This document shows, piece by piece, positions 53,676-61,865 of a stretch of DNA of 64,000 nucleotides. The notes beneath the pieces are model-generated. The model was not told the DNA's origin and ran no database searches. It saw nothing but the letters and a program-made list of their open reading frames with translations. The stretch covers positions 372,001-436,000 of the forward strand of contig NZ_JADVKT010000002.1 of the NCBI RefSeq assembly GCF_016508255.1. The letters run 5' to 3'. Made by a program: the position numbers and the translations under genes. Numbering within the stretch: position 1 is the first letter of the stretch; each line of letters opens with the position of its first letter. This stretch comes from Acinetobacter calcoaceticus (lineage in GTDB: Bacteria; Pseudomonadota; Gammaproteobacteria; Pseudomonadales; Moraxellaceae).

Positions 53676-54519
53676 TATCGAGAGCTTGTTAAATAAACAA
53701 GATTTTATTGAACTCAGCGCAAGAGAGCGTGCTAAAGCATTATTAGATGTAGGGACGTTTCGAGAGTTACTCGACCCATTCGCCCGTGTTATGTCGCCTT
53801 GGCTGGTTAAGCAAAATATTGTGCCGCAAGCCGATGATGGTGTAGTGATTGCAAAGGGATCTATTCAAGAACAACCAGTAGTTTTAATTTCTATTGAAGG
53901 CTTATTTCAAGGTGGAAGCTTAGGTGAGGTGGGTGGTGCCAAAATTGCAGGTGCCCTAGAACTTGCGGTTGAAGACAATCTGAAAGGTATTCCAACCGCT
54001 GCAATTTTACTGCTAGAGACGGGTGGCGTTCGTTTACAAGAAGCAAATCTAGGCTTGGCCGCCATTGCTGAAATACAGGCTGCAATTTTGAACTTACGTC
54101 AGTATCAACCCGTGGTTGCAGTCGTTGCTGGCAGTGTAGGGTGCTTCGGTGGTATGTCGATTGCGGCTGGACTTTGTAGCTACATCGTAATGACACAAGA
54201 AGGACGTTTGGGCTTAAATGGTCCACAAGTGATCGAACAAGAAGCTGGTGTACAAGAATATAACGCCAAAGATCGTCCATTTATATGGGGTGTTACTGGC
54301 GGGAACCAACGGTTTGCTAGTGGTTTGGCAGATGCTTATGTTGATGATGATCGTCAAAAAGTTCGTCAGCAAGTGATCGATTATTTAGTCCAAGGCATAC
54401 CCGATCAGCATCGTAGTTCAAATTACTCATTCTATTTAACAAAGCTACAACACATTGATACTGCTGAGCAAATTACACCACTACAGGTTCAGGCTTTGTA
54501 TCAAGGAGAGCAAGCATGA
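53668..54519 (+). CDS. mdcD: malonate decarboxylase beta subunit
   Basis: The start at the ATG 53668 (MTDIESLLNK) follows GAGGAG. The ~283-residue protein is a carboxyltransferase-fold subunit (crotonase-like), with glycine-rich GGSLGEVGGAKIAGALELAV and GSVGCFGGMSIAAGL. With the gamma subunit it decarboxylates malonyl-S-ACP to acetyl-S-ACP. It overlaps both neighbours (eight bases with mdcC, four with mdcE), so synthesis is coupled. Confidence 0.95.
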   Translation: MTDIESLLNKQDFIELSARERAKALLDVGTFRELLDPFARVMSPWLVKQNIVPQADDGVVIAKGSIQEQPVVLISIEGLFQGGSLGEVGGAKIAGALELAVEDNLKGIPTAAILLLETGGVRLQEANLGLAAIAEIQAAILNLRQYQPVVAVVAGSVGCFGGMSIAAGLCSYIVMTQEGRLGLNGPQVIEQEAGVQEYNAKDRPFIWGVTGGNQRFASGLADAYVDDDRQKVRQQVIDYLVQGIPDQHRSSNYSFYLTKLQHIDTAEQITPLQVQALYQGEQA

Positions 54520-55343
54520 ATATCGCAGTTGATACATTAAAAGCATCTACTCGTGGTGCACATTGGTTTAAGGCACTCACGCAGGGCTTTAATACAGTTG
54601 AAGGTTTTCCAGCTTCGGTTTGGGTGGCTGATGGTCAGATTGATCAGCAAGCCGTACGTGTGATTGCCATTGTTCAAGACAGTAATAATGTTTTTCCACG
54701 GGCAAGACAAGGTGAAGTCGGACTCTTGGAAGGCTGGAGTTTGGCAAAAGTGGTTGATGAAGTGATTCAGGCCGATGCACTGGCTGAAACTAAACGCGGC
54801 ATTTTATGCTTGGTTGACGTACCTAGTCAGGCCTATGGACGCCGTGAAGAATTGTTAGGCATCCATCAAGCGTTAGCAGGTGCGGTAGACAGCTATGCCA
54901 GAGCCAGATTAGCAGGCCATCCTATTGTGAGTTTATTGGTTGGTAAGTCAATGTCAGGCGCTTTTTTAGCTCACGGTTACCAAGCCAATCGTATTATTGC
55001 CTTAAAAGATTCAGGTGTTATGGTGCATGCAATGGGTAAAGAATCTGCCGCGCGCGTTACCTTACGCTCGGTTGATGAACTAGAACAATTAGCTTCAAGC
55101 ATTCCTCCAATGGCTTATGACATCGAGAGTTATGCAACGCTTGGTTTGTTATCTGAACTTTTATCTGTTGAGAACCCTGAGCAGCCTACAAACCATGATC
55201 TTTCGTTAGCGAAGCAGGCAATTGCACAAGCGTTTAAAGAAATTAATGCTGAGCAATCGAGAGGATTAGAACAAAGACTTCACGGGCAAAACCGCCAGAT
55301 GTCTAAAAAGGTTCGTGAATTATTGCGTGAGCAATGGTCATGA
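54516..55343 (+). CDS. mdcE: malonate decarboxylase gamma subunit
   Basis: The 275-residue partner of MdcD has the second half of the carboxyltransferase fold (CLVDVPSQAYGRREELLGIH, VSLLVGKSMSGAFLAHG, MVHAMGKESAARVTL). Start ATGA overlaps the mdcD stop, behind AGGAGAG. The beta-gamma pair is the decarboxylating core. Confidence 0.95.
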   Translation: MNIAVDTLKASTRGAHWFKALTQGFNTVEGFPASVWVADGQIDQQAVRVIAIVQDSNNVFPRARQGEVGLLEGWSLAKVVDEVIQADALAETKRGILCLVDVPSQAYGRREELLGIHQALAGAVDSYARARLAGHPIVSLLVGKSMSGAFLAHGYQANRIIALKDSGVMVHAMGKESAARVTLRSVDELEQLASSIPPMAYDIESYATLGLLSELLSVENPEQPTNHDLSLAKQAIAQAFKEINAEQSRGLEQRLHGQNRQMSKKVRELLREQWS

Positions 55344-55942
55344 AACTTGATCTTGAAGCCCATGATTTACTATGGGGCATGACGGTCGATTTTTTGACTG
55401 AAGATGCGCCGCTTTGGGTGAAAGAGATATTACAACGAGGCGACCCTGTTGTAGTTCGACGGGCAATCACTCCTGTAGATCAAGTTGCTGTGGGTGTTAG
55501 AGGACAATTTCGTCATCAACGATATGCTGCACAAATGCCAAGATCTGCGATTAGCAGACAACTTAAGCCAGAAGCACTGACTCACGTTGATACAAAGCAG
55601 TTTGAACACTTGGCAGAACGTTTACAGACTATTTCCAGCATTATGAAAAACTTTTCAGGCTGTTGGGGATATACAGGAAGTTTCGGGTTTGAGCTGGCAA
55701 CTGGCGTTAAAACAGTTACCCAGCAAAGTGACATAGATTTGTTGATTCGAGCTGAACAGCCTTTTGAAAAAAAGCAGGCGATTGAGCTACTCGAAACTTT
55801 TCAGCAAGCAGGGCTGAATGTGGATATACAGCTACAACTTCCACAAGGTGGTTTAGCTTTAAAAGAATGGGCTAGGAATAGCGGAAAAGTTCTATTAAAA
55901 CGTGGTGATGGTGCTGTTTTAGTAGAAAACCCATGGAATTAG
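55340..55942 (+). CDS. mdcG: phosphoribosyl-dephospho-CoA transferase (holo-ACP synthase)
   Basis: This ~200-residue nucleotidyltransferase-fold enzyme attaches the prosthetic arm to Ser25 of MdcC. The fold is indicated by WGYTGSFGFELATGVKTV followed by SDIDLLIRAE, the metal-binding Asp pair. I take the ATGA overlap with mdcE (55340); an in-frame ATG two codons earlier is equally possible. The ribosome binding site is weak, consistent with translational coupling. Confidence 0.92.
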   Translation: MKLDLEAHDLLWGMTVDFLTEDAPLWVKEILQRGDPVVVRRAITPVDQVAVGVRGQFRHQRYAAQMPRSAISRQLKPEALTHVDTKQFEHLAERLQTISSIMKNFSGCWGYTGSFGFELATGVKTVTQQSDIDLLIRAEQPFEKKQAIELLETFQQAGLNVDIQLQLPQGGLALKEWARNSGKVLLKRGDGAVLVENPWN

Positions 55943-55954
55943 GGAATAGATATC

Positions 55955-56893
55955 ATGGCTTCGATTTGGGTATATCCGGGGCAAGGTGTGCAGCGATGCA
56001 ATATGCTGCACGACCTACCACAAACCGCTCTGGTTAAGGAACATCTTGAGCGTGCGTCGGATGCACTTAAAGAAAATGTCTTGATGCTAGACAGTTCGGC
56101 TGCATTGCAATCGACACGTGCAGTACAACTATGCTTACTCATTTCAGGCGTAGTAAGTTCAGCTTTATTAAGGGCTGAGAACTTGAAACCTGATTATGTC
56201 GCGGGTTTATCGATTGGTGCATGGTCGGCTGCGGTTGCCGCAGGGGTTTTAGCCTTTGAGGATGCCGTTCGCTTGGTTGCCTACCGAGGTGAGCTCATGC
56301 AAAAGGCTTATCCAACTGGTTATGGAATGACCGCGTTAATAGGTGCAGACCACGCAGCTGTAGAAGCGTGGGTGAAACAAGTTTATGAAATAGCGCCACA
56401 GGTGTATGTCGCCAACATCAATGCGCATAACCAGATCGTTATTTCTGGCAGCTTTGATGCCATGCAACAAGTTGCTACTTTGGCAAAACAGCATGGTGTC
56501 GTAGCAAAAAAATTAGATGTATCGGTGCCTTCGCATTGTGAATTATTAAGTCAGCAAGCGGAGCAACTTGCAGCGTCTATGGAGGGAATCACTTTAACGC
56601 AGCCTAAAATTCGTTATCTAAGTGGTACAACGGCTCGTACGCTTGGTAAGCCAGAACAGATTGGTGAAGACTTGGCTTTTAATATGAGTCGAACTGTAGA
56701 TTGGGAAAGTACCATTCAAGCTGCATGGGAAAGAGGTGTCAGGTTACAGATTGAAGCTTTACCGGGAACGGTACTCACTACACTTGCACGTCGAACATTT
56801 AAAGAAGGGACCGTGTTGTCATTTCAAGGAACACGTATAGACAGCATTCAGATTGCGATGCAAAAAGAACAGGCCAATGAGTTTTCTTTTTGA
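55955..56893 (+). CDS. mdcH: malonyl-CoA:ACP transacylase of malonate decarboxylase
   Basis: The 312-residue acyltransferase loads malonyl onto MdcC to start the cycle. It has the FabD-like fold: PGQGVQRCNML at the start, the nucleophile Ser in AGLSIGAWSAA, and the His in VPSHCELLSQQ. AGGGAAT precedes the ATG. It is seventh in the operon. Confidence 0.93.
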   Translation: MASIWVYPGQGVQRCNMLHDLPQTALVKEHLERASDALKENVLMLDSSAALQSTRAVQLCLLISGVVSSALLRAENLKPDYVAGLSIGAWSAAVAAGVLAFEDAVRLVAYRGELMQKAYPTGYGMTALIGADHAAVEAWVKQVYEIAPQVYVANINAHNQIVISGSFDAMQQVATLAKQHGVVAKKLDVSVPSHCELLSQQAEQLAASMEGITLTQPKIRYLSGTTARTLGKPEQIGEDLAFNMSRTVDWESTIQAAWERGVRLQIEALPGTVLTTLARRTFKEGTVLSFQGTRIDSIQIAMQKEQANEFSF

Positions 56894-56941
56894 ATCTGAT
56901 TTTACAAAAGCATAAATGATCCAAGGATATGAGGGATTGTC

Positions 56942-57358
56942 ATGATTATATATGGAGTTGGTTTACTCGCACTTTGCACCTTGGTAGGTGTTATTGTCGG
57001 TGATCTGTTGGGCGTTTTATTAGGTGTAAAGTCCAACGTTGGTGGCGTAGGTATCGCCATGATTTTACTTATTTGCATACGATTATGGATGGAAAAACGC
57101 GGTGTAATGACAGTTGAAACCGAAAAAGGCGTTTCATTCTGGGGCACGATGTATATTCCGGTTGTTGTTGCCATGGCAGCACAACAAAACGTAGTTACAG
57201 CATTATCTAGTGGACATATGGCACTTTTTGCGGCGGTAGTTTCAGTTGCAGTTTGTACACTCACAATTGCGGGCTTAAGCCGCTACAACAAGGCAAGCCC
57301 TTTACCGAAGGAAGAAGACACCACATTAAACAGCATTGGAGGCAAAGTTCATGGTTGA
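56942..57358 (+). CDS. madL: malonate transporter subunit MadL
   Basis: The 138-residue membrane protein has about four helices and starts IIYGVGLLALCTLVGVIVGD. It is the small subunit of the two-component malonate uptake system first described in Malonomonas. AGGATATGAGGG precedes the ATG. It overlaps madM by eight bases. Confidence 0.9.
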   Translation: MIIYGVGLLALCTLVGVIVGDLLGVLLGVKSNVGGVGIAMILLICIRLWMEKRGVMTVETEKGVSFWGTMYIPVVVAMAAQQNVVTALSSGHMALFAAVVSVAVCTLTIAGLSRYNKASPLPKEEDTTLNSIGGKVHG

Positions 57359-58115
57359 ATTATTATTAAAAGACTTAACCCATTTGGGTTTAATTACAGC
57401 TTTCGCCTTAATTGCTTTAATTATGTGGTTGTCGACCAAGCTATCTAAATATCTAACCAAGGGACGAGTGCATGCTTCAGCAATTGCGATTGTAATTGGC
57501 TTAATCTTGGCATGGTTTGGCGGAAAAATGACGGGTGGTGAAAAAGGCATAACCGATCTTGCACTTTTTACAGGGGTAGGACTCATGGGCGGTGCAATGC
57601 TACGTGACTTTACCATTGTAGCGACAGCATTTGAGGTACAAGCGACTGAGGCGAAAAAAGCCGGATTTATTGGGGCTTTCTCTTTATTTCTTGGAACGAT
57701 TTTACCGTTTATTGTGGGCTGTATGTTTGCTTGGATTTTTGGCTATCGAGATGCCGTGAGTATTACAACGATCGGTGCGGGTGCGGTGACTTACATTGTG
57801 GGGCCAGTTACGGGAGCTGCAATTGGTGCGAGTTCCACTGTTATGGCATTGTCGATTGCAACCGGTTTGGTGAAATCAATTTGTGTGATGGTTTCAACAC
57901 CGCTTACTGCGAAATTTATGGGGCTCGATAATCCACGTTCTGCCATGATTTTTGGTGGCTTGGCTGGAACAGTAAGTGGTGTGTCGGCTGGTTTAGCAGC
58001 AACAGATCGCCGTTTAGTTCCTTACGGTGCCCTTACTGCAACTTTCCATACAGGCCTTGGCTGTTTAATGGGACCTACCGTTTTATTCTTTGCTGTTAAA
58101 GCTTTAGTGGGTTAA
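57351..58115 (+). CDS. madM: malonate transporter subunit MadM
   Basis: The start at 57351 (MVELLLKD) follows GGAGG inside the end of madL; earlier in-frame TTG codons are not needed. The 254-residue membrane protein has eight or nine helices with AWFGGKMTGGEKGITDLALF and AGLAATDRRLVPYGAL as landmarks. With MadL it brings malonate in, probably with a cation. It closes the operon, followed by a terminator. Confidence 0.92.
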   Translation: MVELLLKDLTHLGLITAFALIALIMWLSTKLSKYLTKGRVHASAIAIVIGLILAWFGGKMTGGEKGITDLALFTGVGLMGGAMLRDFTIVATAFEVQATEAKKAGFIGAFSLFLGTILPFIVGCMFAWIFGYRDAVSITTIGAGAVTYIVGPVTGAAIGASSTVMALSIATGLVKSICVMVSTPLTAKFMGLDNPRSAMIFGGLAGTVSGVSAGLAATDRRLVPYGALTATFHTGLGCLMGPTVLFFAVKALVG

Positions 58116-58137
58116 TAAGCATTTAGTGTTTAAACAA

Positions 58138-58170
58138 AAGGGCTGTTGTTATCAAAACAACGGCCCTTAT
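58138..58170. terminator. bidirectional terminator of the malonate operon
   Basis: AGGGCTGTTGTT (58139-58150) pairs with AACAACGGCCCT (58156-58167), with one G-T wobble, followed by TATTTTTATC. It lies between madM and the convergent LysR gene. Confidence 0.9.
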
Positions 58171-58172
58171 TT

Positions 58173-59090
58173 TTATCTTTTAAAATTGGATGCAAACATA
58201 CGACATTCAGCAATCAGAGCAAGTAAGTTCGGGTCTCGTTCCTTACTTTTTAAAAAGACCAAACCAATTTCTTGTTGCATGTGATATTGCTGTTTCAATG
58301 GAATGAGTTTTACTGAACTCTCATAAACCGCAGAAATACGACCGGGCAATAGTGCGAAGCCTACGCCTGAGCTGACCATACTAATGAGGGTGAAAATATC
58401 ATTTACTTGCAAAGCAACTTTAGGTGAAAAGCCCGCCTTTTTAAAAATGATATCGCTATCGTGATGGGTCGCAAATCCTTTGGTTAAAGTCAGAAAAGTT
58501 TCTTCTTTTAATAGACTTAAATCAATTTCTTTAAATTCTGCATATTGAGAATCTTTGTTTACTGCTAGAAAAATGTCATCTGAGAACATCGGCAAAATCT
58601 CAAAGTCATCATCTTGAGTCGTTTCATTTAATGCCACAATAATGGCATCAAGCTCCGTTGCTTTAAGCTTTTTAACCAAATCCTGATTTGAACTCAGCAA
58701 CAGTTGAATATCAAGTTCACTACGTCTGAGTTTAAGTCCGCTAATCACATTTGGAATTGTGTTTACTGTCAAAGAATAAAGAGAACCCAAGTGTAAAACC
58801 TTTGCTGCAAAGCCAGCAGCCTCTCTGGTTTTATTTACGGTAATAAAAATGTCCTGTACGATTTTTTGTGCCCGTTCTTCAAATACATAAGCACTTTTTA
58901 AAGGAATAAGATTGCGTCCTTCATTTTTAAATAGCGGACAACGTAAGGCACTTTCTAGAGAGTGTAGTGCTTTATGAACACTGACATTACTCAGCTCCAT
59001 TTCAGTCGCTGTTTTAGTCAAATTGCCACAGCGCATAAAGGCTAAAAAAATCTGTATTTTTTTAAGGGTGAGTTCTTCATCAATTTCCAT
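58173..59090 (-). CDS. mdcR: LysR regulator of the malonate operon
   Basis: The 305-residue LysR protein (CGNLTKTATEMELSNVSVHK helix-turn-helix) matches the MdcR/MalR type in sequence and position, convergent with the malonate operon. MdcR activates mdc transcription with malonate in other bacteria. A regulator of this type should bind upstream of mdcA, over 7 kb away. The neighbouring MocR gene is an alternative regulator. Confidence 0.8.
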   Translation of the reverse strand: MEIDEELTLKKIQIFLAFMRCGNLTKTATEMELSNVSVHKALHSLESALRCPLFKNEGRNLIPLKSAYVFEERAQKIVQDIFITVNKTREAAGFAAKVLHLGSLYSLTVNTIPNVISGLKLRRSELDIQLLLSSNQDLVKKLKATELDAIIVALNETTQDDDFEILPMFSDDIFLAVNKDSQYAEFKEIDLSLLKEETFLTLTKGFATHHDSDIIFKKAGFSPKVALQVNDIFTLISMVSSGVGFALLPGRISAVYESSVKLIPLKQQYHMQQEIGLVFLKSKERDPNLLALIAECRMFASNFKR

Positions 59091-59191
59091 ATTAATCCTT
59101 TGAACCTGTTTCCTTTAAAAATATAGATTTAAGCTATAACGTTACCACAAAACAACGACTATAAAATTGTGCTTAGGTCGAAGAGCTTTAT

Positions 59192-60610
59192 TTAAGAAAC
59201 AGCTTCAACTCGCTGTTGTATTGTCTTAATGATTTGTTCTACAGCACTCTGAATTTTAGGGTTCCATTCAAAAGAGCAGTTAATTCTTAAATAATGCTGC
59301 TGCGCAGGTAAAACACTAAATAGTGGACTTGGAGCCACCCCAATATTTTTCTGAATCAGTTCTTCATAAATTTGCATGCTATCTAAACTATTAGGTAATT
59401 TAACCCAAAGAAAATAACCACTTGGGTAGTAATACACTTCGCAAGAGGCAGGCAGGTGCTGCTTTAAATAATGATAAAATTGCTTTTTATAACGCTCAAG
59501 TGAAAGTCTAAGAGTACGCAAGTGTTTTTCATAGTGATGATGAGACAAAAACTCGACCAATGCATTTTGAATGAGTGCATTTACTGAAATGGTACTCATG
59601 AGTTGTAAGTGTTGAATATGGTCTGAAAACTTCCCCGCATAGACCCAACCGACCCGAAAACCTGCACCTAGAGTTTTAGAAAACGAAGAGCAGTGAAGCA
59701 CCAGATTTTGCTGATCAAAATACTTCATTGAAAGTGGCTTTTGTCCGCCATAAAACAGCTCTTCGTAGACATCATCTTCAATCAAATAAATCTGGTGCTC
59801 ATGAAGCAATTTGGCAATTTTATATTTAATCTCATCGCTGACTGTAAACCCAATTGGATTATGGCTATTGAGCATGAGCCAACATACTTTAATTGGATAA
59901 TTGTTAATGACCTGTTCAAAAGCTTCTAGATCAAAACCATGTTGAGGATGTTCAGGAATGGTAATAACTTTTAACCCTAAACGTTCTGCTGCCTGCCAAG
60001 CTCCATAAAATACATTTTGCTGTAATAAAATATAGTCGCCAGGCTGAGCAACTGCTTGTAAAGAAAGATTGAGTGCATCCAATCCTCCCGATGTAATGAC
60101 AATGTCATCTGGGTCGGTCTGTATACCTTGCATGCAGTAGCGTTGAGCAATAAGTTTTCGTAAAGCTAAATTACCCGGAGGTAGGCTTGTAGTTTGGTCA
60201 TAACTTTGTCTTTGCCGTGCAAGCTGCCCCATAATTTGGATGAGTTTGGGTGCGGCTAAAAGCTGACTATCTGGAAAAGCTGAGCCGAAAGGTATGACAG
60301 ATTCGTTTTGAATCGATTTAAGATATTTAAAAACTAATGAGTTAATTTCAATTTTAGAGTTGAGTGAAACAACCGAATATTGTTCCAAAGGTTTAAGTGC
60401 AATTTGTTCAGCAACAAAGTAGCCCGATTTTTCTTTTGAATAGATCAGGCCTTGTGATTCAAGCTCTTGGTAAGCGTTCATGACCGTCATTAAACTAAAG
60501 CCAGAGCGTTGCACCTGATCTCTTAAAGAAGGAAGTTTTTCATGTGCATTTAAAGTGCCGCTCTCAATGAGTTGGCGAATGCTATGGGCGAGTTGTTCTG
60601 ATTTATACAT
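59192..60610 (-). CDS. GntR/MocR-type PLP-dependent regulator or aminotransferase
   Basis: The 472-residue protein has an N-terminal GntR-like helix-turn-helix (LPSLRDQVQRSGFSLMTVMN) and an aminotransferase domain (ITSGGLDALNLSLQAVAQPG, IYLIEDDVYEELFYGG, PLP lysine in HCSSFSKTLGAGFRVGW). It is a MocR-type regulator, probably of an amino-acid or PLP-related process. Its target is unclear: upstream is the divergent-side DUF2474/cyd region, downstream mdcR. Confidence 0.85.
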   Translation of the reverse strand: MYKSEQLAHSIRQLIESGTLNAHEKLPSLRDQVQRSGFSLMTVMNAYQELESQGLIYSKEKSGYFVAEQIALKPLEQYSVVSLNSKIEINSLVFKYLKSIQNESVIPFGSAFPDSQLLAAPKLIQIMGQLARQRQSYDQTTSLPPGNLALRKLIAQRYCMQGIQTDPDDIVITSGGLDALNLSLQAVAQPGDYILLQQNVFYGAWQAAERLGLKVITIPEHPQHGFDLEAFEQVINNYPIKVCWLMLNSHNPIGFTVSDEIKYKIAKLLHEHQIYLIEDDVYEELFYGGQKPLSMKYFDQQNLVLHCSSFSKTLGAGFRVGWVYAGKFSDHIQHLQLMSTISVNALIQNALVEFLSHHHYEKHLRTLRLSLERYKKQFYHYLKQHLPASCEVYYYPSGYFLWVKLPNSLDSMQIYEELIQKNIGVAPSPLFSVLPAQQHYLRINCSFEWNPKIQSAVEQIIKTIQQRVEAVS

Positions 60611-60659
60611 GTATGGACTGCACGAAATAACAAAATGAAAGATGCACTGAATTAATAAT

Positions 60660-60692
60660 AAATGCCGTTTGCAGAATCTACAAACGGCATTT
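60660..60692 (-). terminator. terminator downstream of cyd operon
   Basis: AAATGCCGTTTG (60660-60671) and CAAACGGCATTT (60681-60692) form a perfect 12-bp stem with a 9-base loop, after the last gene of the cyd set on the minus strand. Confidence 0.85.
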
Positions 60693-60708
60693 GTTTATAA
60701 AGATGGTT

Positions 60709-60843
60709 TTACTTTAAGTAAGGGGCAGCATAAATCAATATCACTTTAAACAAACCTGCAATCACAGCTAAGGCTAAAAAACCAGCAAGCCATAACAGAA
60801 TAAACCATTGAGTTTGAGTCAGTTTAGAAGATAAATTTTTCAT
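60709..60843 (-). CDS. small membrane protein of the cyd operon (DUF2474-like)
   Basis: This 44-residue gene (MKNLSSKLTQTQWFILLWLA onward) has an excellent ribosome binding site (GGAGGGTTTT before ATG). It has a single transmembrane helix and a basic N-terminus. It starts 14 bases after the cydB stop. Small single-helix proteins such as CydX or the DUF2474 family accompany bd oxidases in the same position; I favour the DUF2474 type found with cyanide-insensitive oxidases. The short length means it is easily missed. Confidence 0.75.
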   Translation of the reverse strand: MKNLSSKLTQTQWFILLWLAGFLALAVIAGLFKVILIYAAPYLK

Positions 60844-60857
60844 AAAACCCTCCATAC

Positions 60858-61865
60858 TTAATGATAGCCTTCATCACCTACACGCACTTTGTCTCTAAAT
60901 ACCCAGTAAGACACAATGGTGTAAGCAATAATAATTGGAATCAGAATTAACGCACCAACCAAGGCAAACATCTGGCTTGAATGTGGCGCTGCGGCCTGCC
61001 AGATAGTCACTGATGGTGGAATAATATATGGCCATAAACTAATCACAAAACCAGTGAAAGCAAGGAAGACCAGTGCCAGCGTATATATAAAGGGTTTAAG
61101 GTCATGCTGCCGCTTTTTACAAGCCGATAAAATCAGACTCACAAAGAGTAAAACTAAAATAGGTACAGGGCTAAAGTAAAACAGATTTGGTAAAGAGAAC
61201 CAGCGATCTGCAATTTCAGGATGAGTTAAAGGGGTATATAGGCTCACACCACCAAAAATAATCAGCAGTGCAATTATCAGTTTTGGCATAAGTTCATACA
61301 TACGTTGCTGCAAGCCCTTTTCAGTTTTTAAAATGAGCCAGCCACAACCTAATGTTGCATACATAACCACCACACCAATACCGGTAAAGAAGGTAAATGG
61401 TGTTAACCAATCCAGTGAGCCGCCAGAAAAAATACCATTGGTGGTTTTAATCCCTTGGATATAGGCACCCAAAATAATCCCTTGTAGGAAGCTGGTTAAA
61501 ACTGAACCCCAAATAAAAGCCAAGTCCCAAAGATGCTTGGTACGATGAGCCTTAAAGCGGAATTCAAAAGCAACGCCACGGAAAATCAGGGCAATCACCA
61601 TGAAAATAATAGGTAGATAGAGTGCCGATAAAACCGTTGAATAAACCAATGGGAAAGCTGCATAGAGACCGGCACCACCGAGTACCATCCATGTTTCATT
61701 CCCATCCCAGACAGGGGCGACAGTATTCATCATCACGTCACGTTCTTGGCTGTTCTTAATGAAAGGGAACATGATTCCAATTCCTAAGTCAAAACCATCC
61801 ATGACCACATAAATCATGACGCCTAAACCGATAATACCGACCCATATCAAAGAAAGATCAATCAT
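60858..61865 (-). CDS. cydB: cytochrome bd-type ubiquinol oxidase subunit II
   Basis: From the ATG at 61865 (MIDLSLIWVGIIGLG) the protein has 335 residues and about eight or nine helices, with YVVMDGFDLGIGIMFPF and VAPVWDGNETWMVLGGAGLY as family motifs. It overlaps cydA by eight bases. The frame is open 90 bases upstream inside cydA, but that start would be wrong. It makes up the oxidase with CydA, which reduces O2 to water with ubiquinol. Confidence 0.95.
   Translation of the reverse strand: MIDLSLIWVGIIGLGVMIYVVMDGFDLGIGIMFPFIKNSQERDVMMNTVAPVWDGNETWMVLGGAGLYAAFPLVYSTVLSALYLPIIFMVIALIFRGVAFEFRFKAHRTKHLWDLAFIWGSVLTSFLQGIILGAYIQGIKTTNGIFSGGSLDWLTPFTFFTGIGVVVMYATLGCGWLILKTEKGLQQRMYELMPKLIIALLIIFGGVSLYTPLTHPEIADRWFSLPNLFYFSPVPILVLLFVSLILSACKKRQHDLKPFIYTLALVFLAFTGFVISLWPYIIPPSVTIWQAAAPHSSQMFALVGALILIPIIIAYTIVSYWVFRDKVRVGDEGYH

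Noticed and set aside
53891..54280. 129-codon ORF antisense to mdcD
   Set aside because: It is a shadow frame of a gene with intact motifs and operon overlaps.
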